64,000 nucleotides of DNA from Ephemerocybe angulata. Lineage: Eukaryota; Basidiomycota; Agaricomycetes; Agaricales; Psathyrellaceae. The position numbers and the translations under genes are program-made. The notes under the pieces are model-generated. The model searched no databases. It was not told the origin of the DNA and saw only the letters and a list, made by a program, of their open reading frames with translations. Positions 1 to 15,524 of this stretch are shown one piece after another (within the stretch, counting starts at the first letter, position 1; every line of letters starts with the position of its first letter). Where the stretch lies: assembly GCA_013368325.1 (NCBI GenBank), contig JAACJK010000002.1, positions 1,178,001 through 1,242,000 of the forward strand. Direction: 5' to 3'.

Positions 1-870
1 GTGGTGGGCCGAGGCGAAGGCTTCGAGTATGGTGGCATTCTCAAGGCGTGTCAGTCGGATAATGATGTTGAGGGTTTGGTCGACATAATCGACCACGGTG
101 GATTGAGGTGCGGTACGAACAAAGTGATGGGCCCGATTTATCCTGCCGATGAGAGACGACGCCAGCTTCTCCGAAACTCCGTCGTGTAAGATCTGATGGA
201 ACAGGGCATCCCTGCTTTCCTCTTCTTCGAGACACGATGTGAGAAGTGGTATATTGCCTTTAAGGTCTGCGCCAATGCTCGTCGTTGTGTCGCCGTTGAC
301 CATCCACAGTCGTAGAACCAGTTTCAAGAATCGAGGAGACGAGATGAAAGCCTTAAGAACTGCTGTGTCCGCAAGAATGATGTTTAGCAGGACATTGGAA
401 TAATAGTTATGAAGCTGCCCCCTTTCGTTGTCCCAAAAAGGATCCATGTTGGTCGGAAATACCAGGAAGTTCATCCAGCTGCAGAGTGCTTCGACGCTCT
501 CAACCAGGAGGGGAGTTGCGACCTTCTTGATATCGGCATTACTGTGAGTCGACTGTAGTATATGATTTAGCATCTTGAGGCCTTTAACCGCTAGGTCAAT
601 CGCCAGCCTTGATTTCGCAGGGTCCCGACCTCCGGACTCTGGGCTCGGGATGTAATCGAAACTCAGGAACTTCATAACCACTGGCACCGTCTCTGGTGTA
701 CATTCACCCTTCATGAGGGCATTCTGAAGTGCGTTCAGCGCAGGGAGAGACCCAGCGGATGCTCTTGACAGCAGCTAATGCTCCTTGGATCAGCGATGTG
801 GTGAGCCAGGAAAAGGAATGCAATCGCACACCTCGCTGGTAATCGCCTCACTGCGACGATTTCTAGACAT
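1..870 (-). CDS. MYND-finger family protein, N-terminal part (runs off the left edge)
   Basis: I read this gene from the reverse strand. Exon 1 is 832-870 (13 codons, starting MSRNRRSEAITSE). A GT-AG intron follows, and exon 2 runs from 774 to the window edge with 258 open codons. It aligns throughout with the complete paralogue at 1558-3802, sharing for example LLSRASAGS, VPVVMKFLSFDYIPS and LVLRLWMVNGDT. The visible part is the helical, armadillo-like N-terminal domain of the family. The MYND finger and C-terminal domain lie outside the window. The start follows the family pattern MS-basic residues, then an intron, then LLS(R/K)AS. The function of the family is not known to me; MYND fingers usually mediate protein-protein contacts. 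Nothing seen suggests a pseudogene. Confidence 0.8.
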
Positions 871-1339
871 CCTTCAACAGATATACTGTTCTTCAGTGGA
901 ATCCAACGTATGGGGGATCCGATCGAAATGCGCAGAGTTCGCGCTAGAGATGCAAGTGGTGGTTCAGGACAGGAGACCGTCCTGGTCGGGTTCCCACACT
1001 CCCCTTAGCCAAGCACGTCGACACAGCCACTCAAGTCTGAGGACCTCAAGGTCTCAAGTCATTTGGCGGCACCGGTTGGGGGTAAAAAGGCCAAAATTCA
1101 AGCTCTTCGACCTTTACGAGTCGACACAGTAATGGAAGGGACTCAAAGGCGACGTAGACACCGCATATACGCAACTGTTGTGTAACTGAACAACTGAAGG
1201 GCCGAAGAGCGCTCGAAACAGCGTCTTCTCTTTGTCCTATCACGACGGTCAGTAGGACCAGTAACGGGATGAAGGTGATATGTAGATATCATTCTCTGAA
1301 TTTAGTCTGTGCTATTGAGGAAACTGCATTCTGACGGTA

Positions 1340-1532
1340 GACCTCCTCACGGGCTCAGTCTTCGGGCGCGTCCTACAAAGGGGAAGTTGTAGATTAGCGA
1401 ATGCCATCTCACAGCAAATTTCAGAGGAAGCACGAAAACATATCGGTATATGCAAGTTACTGCCTCAAACGTCAGAGTCACGTAACAGTCACGGAAGACT
1501 CGAAAAGCCGGGGTCGGATAAGTGCATGTCAT
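1340..1532 (-). pseudogene. Remnant of a MYND-family C-terminal exon at a duplication junction
   Basis: The reverse strand encodes a short piece containing FRDCYVTLTFEAVTCIYRY, then a GTGAGA-type donor, and then GACGCGCCCGAAGAC followed by a stop. It matches the last two exons of the gene at 4300-6353 (SRDCYVTLTAKFL, then SFEAVTCVYRYAF). The piece lacks 12 codons found in that gene and ends abruptly at about 1530, next to the C-terminal exon of the unrelated-position paralogue at 1558. It is best explained as the truncated end of a second copy of the 4300-6353 gene, left by the tandem duplication that produced the 1-1530 block. Confidence 0.7.
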
Positions 1533-1557
1533 CGGAACTCTTTTGCATTCTCATAAT

Positions 1558-3802
1558 TCATTTAAACAAGTGGTCAATGTTCAACCGTAATGCGTGCCCC
1601 ATCCAAGCGGCGGCCTCCAGTTCTACTCGGACGATTTTTAAAGTTGGAAGCAATGGGCATGAGGAGTCAGTACGACGACTCGCCCCTCGTTGCAATGAGT
1701 GGTGCTCACCTCCGCGTCTCGAGATAGAATATACGACCTTGAACTCCCCGCCGTCCAGACGCTTGAGTAGCATGAGTGTGGAGAGTGCTTCAACGCCGTA
1801 TATCAAATCGAGCTCCACCAATCGATACTTCGCCCCTAGGTTCCCAGATCTGTAAGCATCAACTAGCGCAGTCATGCGAGGGCTTAAATACGATGCTTCT
1901 TCCTCAAAACTGGCGGACTTTGTACGTATCCACCATCTTGGATTATGTCGCAGGCTAATGGGCAATATATTGAGGCCGGGGGAGAAGAGGATGGCGGTGT
2001 AGTCAATGACTGAGACGACTTCGTGGTGGGCATGGTCGGGGAGGGCTTCTTGTTTCATGCGCTCCTCCTCGAGTTGAGTGAATCCAACGTTGCAGGTCAT
2101 CTCAACCCAAGAGGCTTGGAGTTGTCGCGCTGTAAACCTGTACCGAGTATGATCTACTCTTCGCTCTGTTATACCAACTTTTAGCCTTCAAACTCGGGTA
2201 TCGCTATATTCGCTAACCACTTACGGTCGTTATTATGCTTTGCATGGCGGCACTCTTTGCGGTGGAAGCGGTTCCAGTCCTCGGATTGGCACTGTTCCGT
2301 GCAGTATGAAACAGAGAGACACTGGGAGCATCTCCGGGAGGGTTTAATTCTTCTTTCAATGTCGCACTAAATCCAAGGATAAGCCTATCTTCCTTTTCGA
2401 TATCAGCTTGCGGCATTAAGGCTTGGGCTTACCGACATGTTATCGCAGATTGGCGTACCAGACGCCATGTTCTTGTAAACCTCTTCGTACCCTTGGGCTC
2501 TGTCCCAAAACCCTTCCCACACCACCTGGAGTACGTCATTTTTTATCTTCGGGAATTCTCCTGTGGTTTTCCAGAAGTGATAGGCGCCAGACACCATGAA
2601 AGTATCGAGGACTTCGGGGTAGAGCATGTGCACAAGTATGTGGTTCAAAATCAGCTGGATATTTTGACGGATTTTTTCTTGCAATTCTGTGCAATCTTTG
2701 ACCGGCAAGTTAGCTGAGAGTCGCCCAAGAGTGAGAATGCCATGTCTCTCGATAGCCTCCGACAGGTGGTAAATGTATCGGATCCTTGCGTTTAAGACCA
2801 GGTCGAAGGCGTTTATGACGGTCATCAAGAACGGCTTCGACCATAGCCTGCTTGGGTTAGCGTTTTCTACTACTTCTGCAAGCAAATCAAGGGCGGAGAA
2901 AATCATGGTCACGTAGTGGGCTGATAGGAAGCTCTCGATTATGGTGTTGTTGTCGAGGTGTATGAGGCGGGTAATGATGTAGACGGCTTGGCCGACGTAA
3001 TCCACCACAGTGAATAGAGGCGTTTTGATAAAGAAAGTGTGACGGGCTTGATTCATCCTGCCAATAATCGACGACGCCAGCTTCTTCGAATGCCCGTCGG
3101 TTAGAATCTGATGACACAAAGCATCCCTGGTTTCCTCCTCTTCAAGGCATGATATAAGGAGAGGTATATTGCCGAAAAGGCTTGAGTTTATGTCGGTCAT
3201 GGTATCGCCGTTGACCATCCATAGTCGTAGAACCAGCTTCAAGAATCGAGGGGACGATATGAATGCTTGGAGAACTGCTTTATCCGTAGCGATAATGCTT
3301 CGCAGGTCGTTGCAGTAGGAGTTGTGAAGGCGCCCCCTTTGGTCATCCCGGAGAGGATCCATGTTGGTTGGGAACACCAGGAAGTTGATCCAGCTGCAGA
3401 GAGCTTCGACGCTTTCGACCAGGAGAGGAATTGCAACCTCCTTGATATCGAGGTTGCTTTCAGTGGCAGTGAGTACATAATGTAGCATTCCCAGTCCATT
3501 CTTGGCCAGTTTAATCGCCAGCTCCGTTTTGGCAGGATCGCGATCTCCGGACTGTGCGCTCGGGATGTAATCGAAACTCAGGAACTTCATGACGACCGGT
3601 ACCACGTCGGGTGTGCACCCACCCTGCATGAGCGTCATATGAAGTGTGCCTAGCGCGGATTCAGACCCAGCGGATGCTCTTGAGAGGAGCTAATGTTCTT
3701 TGAATCAGCCGTGTGGTGATCACAGGGAGAAAGACTGCGATTGCACACCTCGCTGGTAATCGGCTCGCTGGTAATCGACCGACTGAAAGGCTTTCTAGAC
3801 AT
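1558..3802 (-). CDS. MYND-finger family protein (complete, 654 aa)
   Basis: There are five exons: 3749-3802, 2433-3689, 2225-2366, 1710-2156 and 1558-1622. They sum to 1965 nt (655 codons including stop), and all introns are GT-AG. Residues 19-437 form a helical, armadillo-like domain. The MYND-like finger begins at exon 3 (residue 438); its second half is clear: C450-x2-C453-x5-C459-x3-C463-x8-H472-x3-C476, including YCTEQCQSEDW. The first zinc pair looks reduced (only C438 upstream). The C-terminal domain contains SLRHNPRWW and LSTLMLLKRLDGGEFKVVYS, shared with the gene at 45693-47858. The start is chosen from the MSRKPF... exon, which matches the short first exon of the paralogues. The molecular role is unknown; a scaffold or protein-interaction role is inferred from the finger only. 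Confidence 0.85.
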
Positions 3803-4299
3803 CCTTGGACAGATATCCTCTTCTTCAGCGGAGAATCCAACGTATGGGGGATCCGATCGGAATGCGCAGAGTTCGCGCTAGAGATGAACAGTGGTGGTTC
3901 AGTACAGGGACCGTCCTGGTCGTGTTCCCACATTCCCCTCAGCCAAGCACGTCAACACAGCCACTCAAATCTGAGGAGTAGGCGCCCATTCCTCAAGATC
4001 TCAAGTCATTTGGAGGCACCGGTTGGGGGTTAGGAGGGGAAATTCATGCTCTTCGACCTTTACGAGCGACACGATAATGGAAGGGACTCAAAGACGACGT
4101 AGACACCGCATATATGCAACTGTTGTGTAAGTGAACAACTGAAGGGCCGAAGAGTGCTCGAAACAGCGTCTTTTCTTTGTCTTATCACGAAGGCCAGTGG
4201 GACCAGTAACGGGATGGAGCTGATATGCCAATATCATTCTCTGAATTCAACCTATGCTATTGAGGAAACTGCATTTTGACGGTAGACCTCCTCACCGGC

Positions 4300-6353
4300 T
4301 CAATCTTCGGGCGCGTCCTAAAGGGAAGTTGTGGATTAGCGAATACTATCTCACAGGAGATATCAGAGAAAGGACGAACGCATATCGGTATACGCAGGTT
4401 ACTGCCTCAAACGAATCGCCACGCTTAAGAAACTTGGCCGTCAGAGTCACGTAACAGTCACGGCTGAACACGAATTCAGCCTGCGCAAGACGCATGGAGC
4501 GGTTCTTCGTCGTTCGATATTCTTCAACGAGGGCCTCATGACGTGGCTTTAGGTAGTCCTGCAGATACTCGCGTTGATATGACGTCCATTTGCAGTCGAT
4601 GGTCGGTTCGATGGCCGCTTCGATTTTGAGCTCTAGAAAAGAGATTACGGGGAGAATATCGTTGGTACCGAAGCCTGGCCGGAAAGCCTTATGTTTTTGA
4701 GGGAGATCGTCGACGACATCGTTGAAGTGCGCTTCGAATAGCGTGAGTTGGAATAGTCGATCTTGGTGGCGGTAGCACCGCTGCTCCGAGACACGTACTG
4801 TGCGGGGCGGGGGTCAGGGGTGCAGTTGTGGGATAGCTCGGAATTGTAGAGCTTACATAGTCTGTCAGCACGAGCACGAGCACATTCCTCGCGATGAAAC
4901 CGATGCCAATCCTCCTTCTGGCAGTTTACCGAGCAGTATACGACGGACGAACACCCGCTACACTTCATGGCGTCCTGCTTCGCGGCTCTAACTTTTCGTT
5001 TGCACTGGCGGTCATATTAATTATAGGTCTAACACTGATGAAGGTAATATTCAGACTCACAGTCAGATTGTCGCACAGATCAAACTTGGATGTCCCGAGG
5101 ACGTCCGTATTGCTCACATTGTACATCGCTACATCTTTAAATGCCTTCCATCGTGACCCCATATAGCCTTCTGCGAATCGAGCTGGATCAGGGTACGCTT
5201 GGACGACCAGAGTGAGAATACCGGGGTAGGCGATGTACGGGCCAAAAGTCTTTATAACATCCTCGACACCGGCAGGGAGCATACGGACGTTCCTGGTAAT
5301 CACCTTGAGCGCCGAGAGGAACCCACTGGAAACCAGGTCGTTCATGTTCGAGACGGTGCGCGAGTTCCCAGTGGACGCCAGCTCGAAAAGGAGTAACAAG
5401 GCAGGTATTTGTTCCTTGCAGCTATCCTCTGTACTCTCCTTCGAGGCCGTCTTTTCCAACACTGAACAGAGAAAGGCGAGACCGCGCGATAAAACAATCT
5501 GTTGGCGCATGAGACTACTCGCGGATAGAACAACCAGGATCGATACGAGCTGGGTAAAGAAGCGGTTCCTCCTTGTAGTCGAAACATTTGAGTACGAAGG
5601 TTCGATGCATTCTTCCGCTCTCCGTGTCAAGGCCCAGATGATGTTCTCCGGGACGTCGTCGTGGGGCCTCAACGAGAGCAAGTAGCGAAAGAAGGTATCC
5701 CGAGCGTCCTTCGATTCGAGAACCTTCAGAAAGAGACCGACGAAGGGGCAATTTGCCCGGTCGGTAAGCTCCATGAGAACTGTATCACGGTAGTCGGTCG
5801 GAGTCGTCCATAGATATACGAGGATCTTGAAAAACGTCGAGTTTGAGAGAATAACGGGGCGGAGTCGTGCGGCATCGAGGTCGAAGAGCACGGATAAGCT
5901 AAAGCAGGCGACCGACAGGAATCCAACAGAATCGGGAGTAGGTGACCGTTGGCGCATTGCAGAGAGGATGGTGAGGTATAGCCAAGAGCAGGCGGTCTCC
6001 ACAAAATCCACTAGCTCATCTATAACTTCCTCCTTGACGCGAGGAGCTTGCTGGCAGGCTTGAAGGACGAGGACGAACGTAGACGCCCATCCCGTGAGCT
6101 CCCCGACATCCAGTCGCGGCTGCGCAAGCTTAAATTTGATGTCTGCTCGGAGAAACCGTAATCCTGCTTGGACAGTCTCGATCGACGTCTTCCCTTTCAA
6201 TAATCGACGTAGGGCTTCAACCTGAAGTTCTCGTCATGAACCTGGCTGCACAACAAAGAGATTCCAGAAATGTATGCGTACTGGGATTATTTCAGCCGCT
6301 TCCTCCGCTGTTTCTGCAGAGCCCGACACAGGCATGGTGGGGGTAATGGTCAT
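4300..6353 (-). CDS. MYND-finger family protein (complete, 613 aa, divergent)
   Basis: Exons are 6282-6353, 5061-6221, 4857-5004, 4355-4797 and 4300-4317, summing to 1842 nt with all phases consistent. Exon 3 is 148 nt, exactly as in the paralogue at 43576-45670, so the exon architecture is conserved although the protein is only distantly similar. Residues 25-411 are the helical domain. The finger includes KCSGCSSVVYCSVNCQKEDW and HREEC. The C-terminal domain ends in VTCVYRYAFVLSLISP. The initiating exon encodes MTITPTMPVSGSAETAEEAA, acidic rather than basic as in the relatives. It lies head-to-tail with the 1558-3802 gene, separated by about 500 bp that are duplicated at about 870-1340. Confidence 0.82.
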
Positions 6354-7010
6354 GAAGACCTCAGTGGAAAGTTTCGGTCGCCGGAGGCCGCAGGCGGACA
6401 CGGTGCAACCGGATCAGGCAGACTTGAATTGAGAAATATATTCACACACGCTGGTCAAACCAGGACGGCGATGACAAGCCCCCCAACACACCATGGTGCT
6501 GAGATCTAGGGCATATTTCCTCATATTTTACTGGATTTTGCCCCTATGGATGTAGTGGATTCGTCTTGCTGCACTCTTCAAGACTACAGGAAAGTTGTCT
6601 GATGAAATTAAGGTACTTCTCTCATCTAGCGAAATTGAAGGGACTGACTGACATCGCTTTGATTTACAGTATCGGATTTCAGCCTTGCTGGTATCCTGGT
6701 GTATAGATGGTTGCTTTGACTGCTATGGCCTTTTAAAGCAAACGTACCACGCGACGGGGGACAAAGAGTTGATCTGCCTCGGCGAACCATTGTGGCTTTG
6801 TGGCCGCCTCGGAAGACCGTGCGCTTTGTTATGGCACTTATTCACTCTCTGCGACCTCTCTTCCAACGCCCTCAGACTTTGCCACGCTTTGTAGGCGACG
6901 TCTCTTCCAGACCCTGCCACGCTTTGTAGGCAGGGCGCTATACATATAAATATAGCACGTCCGTTCTTCTTCACCACCGCCCCCCACTACCCGCCTCTTG
7001 CACACCAGCG
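6354..7010. promoter_or_regulatory. Divergent intergenic region with TATA-like box and 17-bp direct repeat
   Basis: This is the 657-bp gap between two divergently transcribed genes. A run TATACATATAAATATA at about 6940-6955 sits 56-71 bp upstream of the ATG at 7011 and could be the core promoter of that gene. Just upstream, TGCCACGCTTTGTAGGC occurs at 6880-6896 and again at 6915-6931. Each copy is preceded by a similar GCGAC-CTCTTCC stretch, so the whole unit of about 40 bp is imperfectly doubled. No gene is visible in the gap. Confidence 0.5.
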
Positions 7011-8580
7011 ATGACGGAGTACGACTACAGCCCTGAAGCCTATAAACGCCATCTAGAAAAGCAGGAGCAGGTCGCCGAGTGGGTCAGCGTCTCATCTCGG
7101 AGCATCCGCGAACGGCCAACTGGCAACGCGCCCACTACGATGCATTACCCCGCCTCGCACGCATCTCAGGGAGGAGTTGAAAGGAATTCGGAGTCGCGGT
7201 CCAGACGCGATGCGAAGAAGGCGAAGGAGAAGGCCTACGTGCCACCGACTCTGCCCTCGCGAGGCGCCAGCCAGCACCAGGTCGTGGCTGGGACTGCCCC
7301 TAGCTCCAAAGTCGTGTCGGTCAAAGGGCGAAGTCCGTACGGGGTATCGAATGGGAAGTACGCCTCGTCGTCTACCCCTGCGCTTAATGCGTTTGCATAT
7401 ACCTCGCCGGAATTACCTGTGGTTAGCGGATCTGGCAGCATCGCCGCGTGCCTCACAAGCGACGGTCACTTGCTCATCCCGAAAGGTTTTAAGTCAGTCA
7501 CTGTTGACAACGCGGATGGCCAAACCACTACTCTCTTATCCCATGAGGAGGTACATCGTGCATTTGTCGTATACCATGTTCTTTCACTGACCTTTCACTC
7601 CGTTTGTTCAGGGCATGGCCCGAATGGCACAGATGCAGGCATCGAATGTGAACGTTTCAGTTGCTCGACACACCTCCGCGCACAGCACTACATGCCTCAG
7701 TGCTCCGACGTCCCAGCACCCTCAAGCTTCAGGGCAGAACTGGGCCGAGCGATCGGTACCTAACCACAAGTGGGGGAGTCATCCCAGTACTCAAGCCGCT
7801 GGCTCAGCGCCTCCAACCTGGTTACATGCGACACCTAGCTCTCATTCGACGCACCAGTGGCCGCAGGGGCCAGCCCCGATAGCCCAAAGCCACGCGTCGT
7901 CGTTTCACGGCAGGCCCGCGTTTGGGACAGATACGTACCAACACAACGGGCAACAGGTTCATTCTCGCGCCGTTAGTCGCACTCCCAACGGCAGTTCTAC
8001 GGTACCCCTTTCAGCCGGCGCCCCGATCTCTGTATCTGGACATCGCGGACCTCAAGAGCAGTTCCCCTCCAGATACTCTGGATACGCCGGGCACAACGTC
8101 TCTGCTACTCGAACGGCCGAGGGCGACACCATCTCCATCTCCGACTCGCAGTCTGGGCGGACGGTGATTAACATCACCATACCCCAGGCGCCTCCCGCTC
8201 AGCCTTACTATCCCGGATCCTACTTGAGCTCTCCGGGGAGCAGTATTCGGGTAGGAGGCGGGTCGTACTACCCTGAAGAGAACGCCTCGTTCCGCAGTGC
8301 GGCGTCGACGCCGTCGAGCTTCTCGCAGGGAAGGATGAGGCCTGGGCCGTCGCCGCTGCAGAGATCCCCGGCCGGGGATGATGCAGTATCGATGATTGGG
8401 AGCTGGAACGGGAATCCTTTGGATGCGAATGGGGTCCCGATGGTGTCTGTTTTCTCTGATACCACTGCGGAGCGCGATGAGCCGCCGAAGAAGAAGGGGT
8501 TGATTAAGAAGTTGTTTACGAAGAACAAGGGCAAAGAGGGCAAGACGGGGGTAAAGCTTACCAGGAGCGACAGTGTTTGA
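7011..8580 (+). CDS. Uncharacterised Ser/Pro-rich protein with basic C terminus (502 aa)
   Basis: Exon 1 is 7011-7550 (180 codons, phase 0), the intron is 7551-7611 (GTACAT...TTCAG) and exon 2 is 7612-8580; together 1509 nt. The protein begins MTEYDYSPEAYKRHLEKQEQ. A more ordered segment around residues 135-185 includes SDGHLLIPKGFKSVTVDN. Long Ser/Pro/Gly/Tyr-rich disordered stretches follow, including a SISDSQSGRTVINITIPQAP segment. A lysine-rich tail (PPKKKGLIKKLFTKNKGKEG) could bind membranes or nucleic acid. I see no signal peptide, membrane helix or enzyme motif and do not recognise the family. It probably belongs to the disordered basidiomycete-specific class. Gene structure is well supported; function is unknown. 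Confidence 0.82.
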
Positions 8581-9760
8581 GCGAATGAGCAATGATTCGA
8601 GTCGTATCTGCTTCACTTTAACCCTATGCGAACCGTTCATCTCACAAGCAGTCTACCGGCTCTACTAATATATAGATTTATGGCTTTTAATCATTTAATT
8701 TAATTTGAGTTTATTGATCTCCAGATGCCTCTAGGTCTCTAAAGTGTACCTTACGCGCCTTCTCTGTTTGCTGTTTGACGATAATGTTGGAACCATTGCC
8801 GAACAAAGTGGGCAGAGACTGCAAGAAGGGATGGCCGGGGTGAGGAGCACGCCAGGTAGAAATTGATGGTGCGATCAGATCAAGATATGTCTAATCTTAT
8901 CTGAACCGAGCGCCCGAGGAAGCGCCCGCTCACAGGCATGGGATTCTGGCAGGTCAGAGCGACGATCGATGTTTCGGATTTCCCCGGGGGTTTGATAAAC
9001 AGTTGTGACATCTTCAGTAGTACACATAGTCGTTTCTTTCTTCCTAACCACACATGTATGCTCCTCCCATTTGCTGCATGGTCTGGGACATTAACAGTGA
9101 CGCCGAATGTTCTAAGGGATCTGGTCTCCGGAGTCCCTCAGCTCAGGTACGTTGCTTTTCAAGGCAATATCAGCGCATATATTCGCTCATACAACGACAG
9201 TTCACCCCAGATCGTGTCACTCGTGAGGCATACCATTGCTTCTCACCGTCTAGTCTAGGTGACGGCAAGCGCTCAAGCGCTCAAGGCCTTGAACTACTGT
9301 GGGAGACGCGTGTGAGGGCAACTTTGCCCAGGATTGCTCAGGGCATGGCAGCCAACCGCGATGTCGCATCCACATGACATCGAAAAGTGCTGAACCTGGG
9401 GTCTCAGATACAGGATTAGCGACTTTGAGGGCTTTGGAATTTTGATTTCGAAGCCCTTGTCCAGGACCCAGGTGAGTTTCTATAATAGCAGCATTATTCA
9501 ACCTCATGAATTTTCCATGATAATATAGATCCAGCTCTCAAGGAATTTGCATATCAAGTAACCCTTTGAATCCTCTTGATCAGTGCCATCCCCCTGGTAC
9601 ATAGCCTTCGCCCTCATCCGCCAGGCCCCAGGGGCGATGGCAAAACGGAAGCAAAAGCGGCTGCAATTGACCTCAATTCCCAAGCCATTGGCACCGAACA
9701 AGCCGAGCCGCCAAGCCCGCTGATGAAGTGATTGCCAAGCCAATGTTGGTTTTCCACCGC
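8581..9760. other. Intergenic, no supported gene
   Basis: After the stop at 8580 there is an AT-rich 3' flank, with TATATAGATTTATGGCTTTT at about 8669 and TTTAATTTAATTTGAG at about 8693, which may serve in 3'-end formation. The open frames on both strands up to 9800 are short, have no family-like composition and no convincing intron chain. I assign no gene here. Confidence 0.5.
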
Positions 9761-13660
<3,900 letters not shown>

Positions 13661-14249
13661 AGCTCTTCTCGATGATGAGGGGACGAGTTGGGGATGCTTC
13701 CTTCTCGTTGCATCTTTCGCATGGACATGGACGGACTTTCCGCTTTCAACTTACAAACCTGGGTTCGTTGTGATTTTTGACGCTTTTTATTTCGTTCTTT
13801 TTCTTTTGCCTGTCGTCTTTTTGGCTGCGATAGCTGATCGACCTCTGTGATACATACACGTTTGTGATACCCTCTTACATTTACCTATCGACTTACTACC
13901 CCCCGCCGCGTTACCCCTGTGATGTCTTTGCTCCAGGTCAATTGGTCTGTGTTGTTAGGACTCGCACTCTACATACCTCAGAATGCTATCGATGATATTT
14001 TCACGCAATGTGTGTCTGAATCGACAGTAACGCTGGGTAGATAGGTTGGCCGCTTGAGATGCGCCTCCACAATCTCAACTTGAAAGGACTTCAGACCGCA
14101 ATCTGTGGCTCGAACCTCTCTGAACTTGGGCGCTTACGGGGTCGAAGTCACGCACAGTGAGCCACGTGTGCCATCTGATTCGCCATCATGCTTTGGCGCT
14201 AGCAACGGCGACACGTCTTTGCTTCACTCCCCATCGTCCGTTCGACAAA

Positions 14250-15125
14250 ATGACAGCCATAACGCAGAACCTTCCCTGGTTCATCAAGGATTTGGGAGTC
14301 TCTATCATCGGGCAGGTAAATGTCGAATCTTGTCAGTAGAGTATGCAGGATACTGATGTTTCCATAGAAATGTTATACAACCCTAGTTGAGAATCTGAAC
14401 GTTACAGACGTTCCTTGCCTCAAGTACTCGCTTTCGAAGGGCTTGGGTGTAGGAATTGTCGTCGGCGGGTCCATCATGAAAGTACCCCAGGTCCTACTCA
14501 GTAAGTCACGGACCATGGTTCTCTTCCATTAGCACTTTCGTTCATCTACTGTCACATTTCAGTTCTAAACGGATCCTCCGCAAGAGGGCTTTCATTATCT
14601 TCATACGTACTTGAAACCCTTGCGTACGCAATAACCCTCGTCTACAACATTCGGAACGCCTTCCCCTTCAGCACCTACGGCGAGAACCTCTTCATCACGC
14701 CCCAAAACGCCCTCATCACCTTCCTCATCATCTACTACTCGCCTCTTCCCCAAAAGACCAGGTCACAGCGCCTCCTCATTGCCACCGCCGCCTCTTTAGC
14801 CACCATCTATGCCCTGAGCATCATCCCAGGGAAGGCACTCTCACTCGCCCAGCTCGCAACGCTGCCACTGGGGCTCACATCCAAGCTCCCCCAGATTCGC
14901 CAGAACGCGCGCGCTCAGTCGACAGGGCAGCTGTCCGCGGTCGCCGTGCTCTCGCAGATCCTAGGGTGTCTTGCACGCGTGTTTACCACTGCCCAGGAGG
15001 TTGGAGACCCGCTTGTCCAGGCTGGCTTTCTCCTTGCGCTCGGCCTCAACGTCGTTCTCGGCGCGCAGATGTACATGTATTGGGGAGACAACGCTGAGCT
15101 GCACGAAAAGGACTTTACTGTTTGA
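14250..15125 (+). CDS. MPDU1 homologue: MPDU1-like PQ-loop protein (mannose-P-dolichol utilization), 253 aa
   Basis: Exons 14250-14315, 14368-14500 and 14563-15125 sum to 762 nt. The protein has several membrane helices and two PQ-loop motifs: KVPQVLL (PQ at 62-63) and SKLPQIRQNARAQSTGQLS (PQ at 176-177). Length (about 250 aa), the conserved GQLS after the second loop and the RVFTT...VGD segment fit the MPDU1/Lec35 family. In animals MPDU1 is needed for use of dolichol-phosphate mannose and glucose in the endoplasmic reticulum lumen, supporting N-glycosylation, GPI anchors and O-mannosylation. The role in fungi is inferred by homology. Part of this gene was copied downstream (see 19495-20022). 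Confidence 0.9.
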
Positions 15126-15524
15126 TTGGCATACAGAGCATCATCGAATAGACCGATTCCCGGTTCTCTCCACCGTCAAGCTTTCGGCAGTGTGCTGGCA
15201 GGACATGATGGGCACCTCAGGGGTACGTTCATACACAGTGAGTGAATGTGTGATTTGGCTCGCTTGCATCAGGACCTGACCTAGCCTTGTTCACCCAGCA
15301 GCTTCACCCGACATGCTCCCTCGATCCAAGCCTCTACCGTCATAGAGCCACTGTGGAAGATCGCACATCCCAACCGCATGCTGGGTGGCGACCACCTCAG
15401 GCCGTGTCCTGAACGTTAGCACTGGACGCTGACTCTATCCAGTCAAATATGATATCCTCGGTGTTCAAGCAGATGTACACACACGCTACATCCAGTACAC
15501 AAGGAAAAGTTTATGAAATTATAA

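Larger units (their letters stand above)
870..4300. repeat. Duplicated spacer between tandem MYND genes (two copies, about 870-1530 and 3802-4470)
   Basis: The spacer upstream of the partial gene (from about 870 through 1530) and the one upstream of the 1558-3802 gene (from about 3802 through 4470) align almost throughout. Both contain, in the same order, a GGGGGATCCGATCG block, the GTCCTGGTCG block, a CAACTGAAGGGCCGAAGAG block and the 3' end of the neighbouring MYND gene. The similarity stops in the middle of the C-terminal exon remnant at about 1530. This marks the edge of the tandem duplication. Promoters of both downstream genes therefore have a common origin. Confidence 0.75.
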
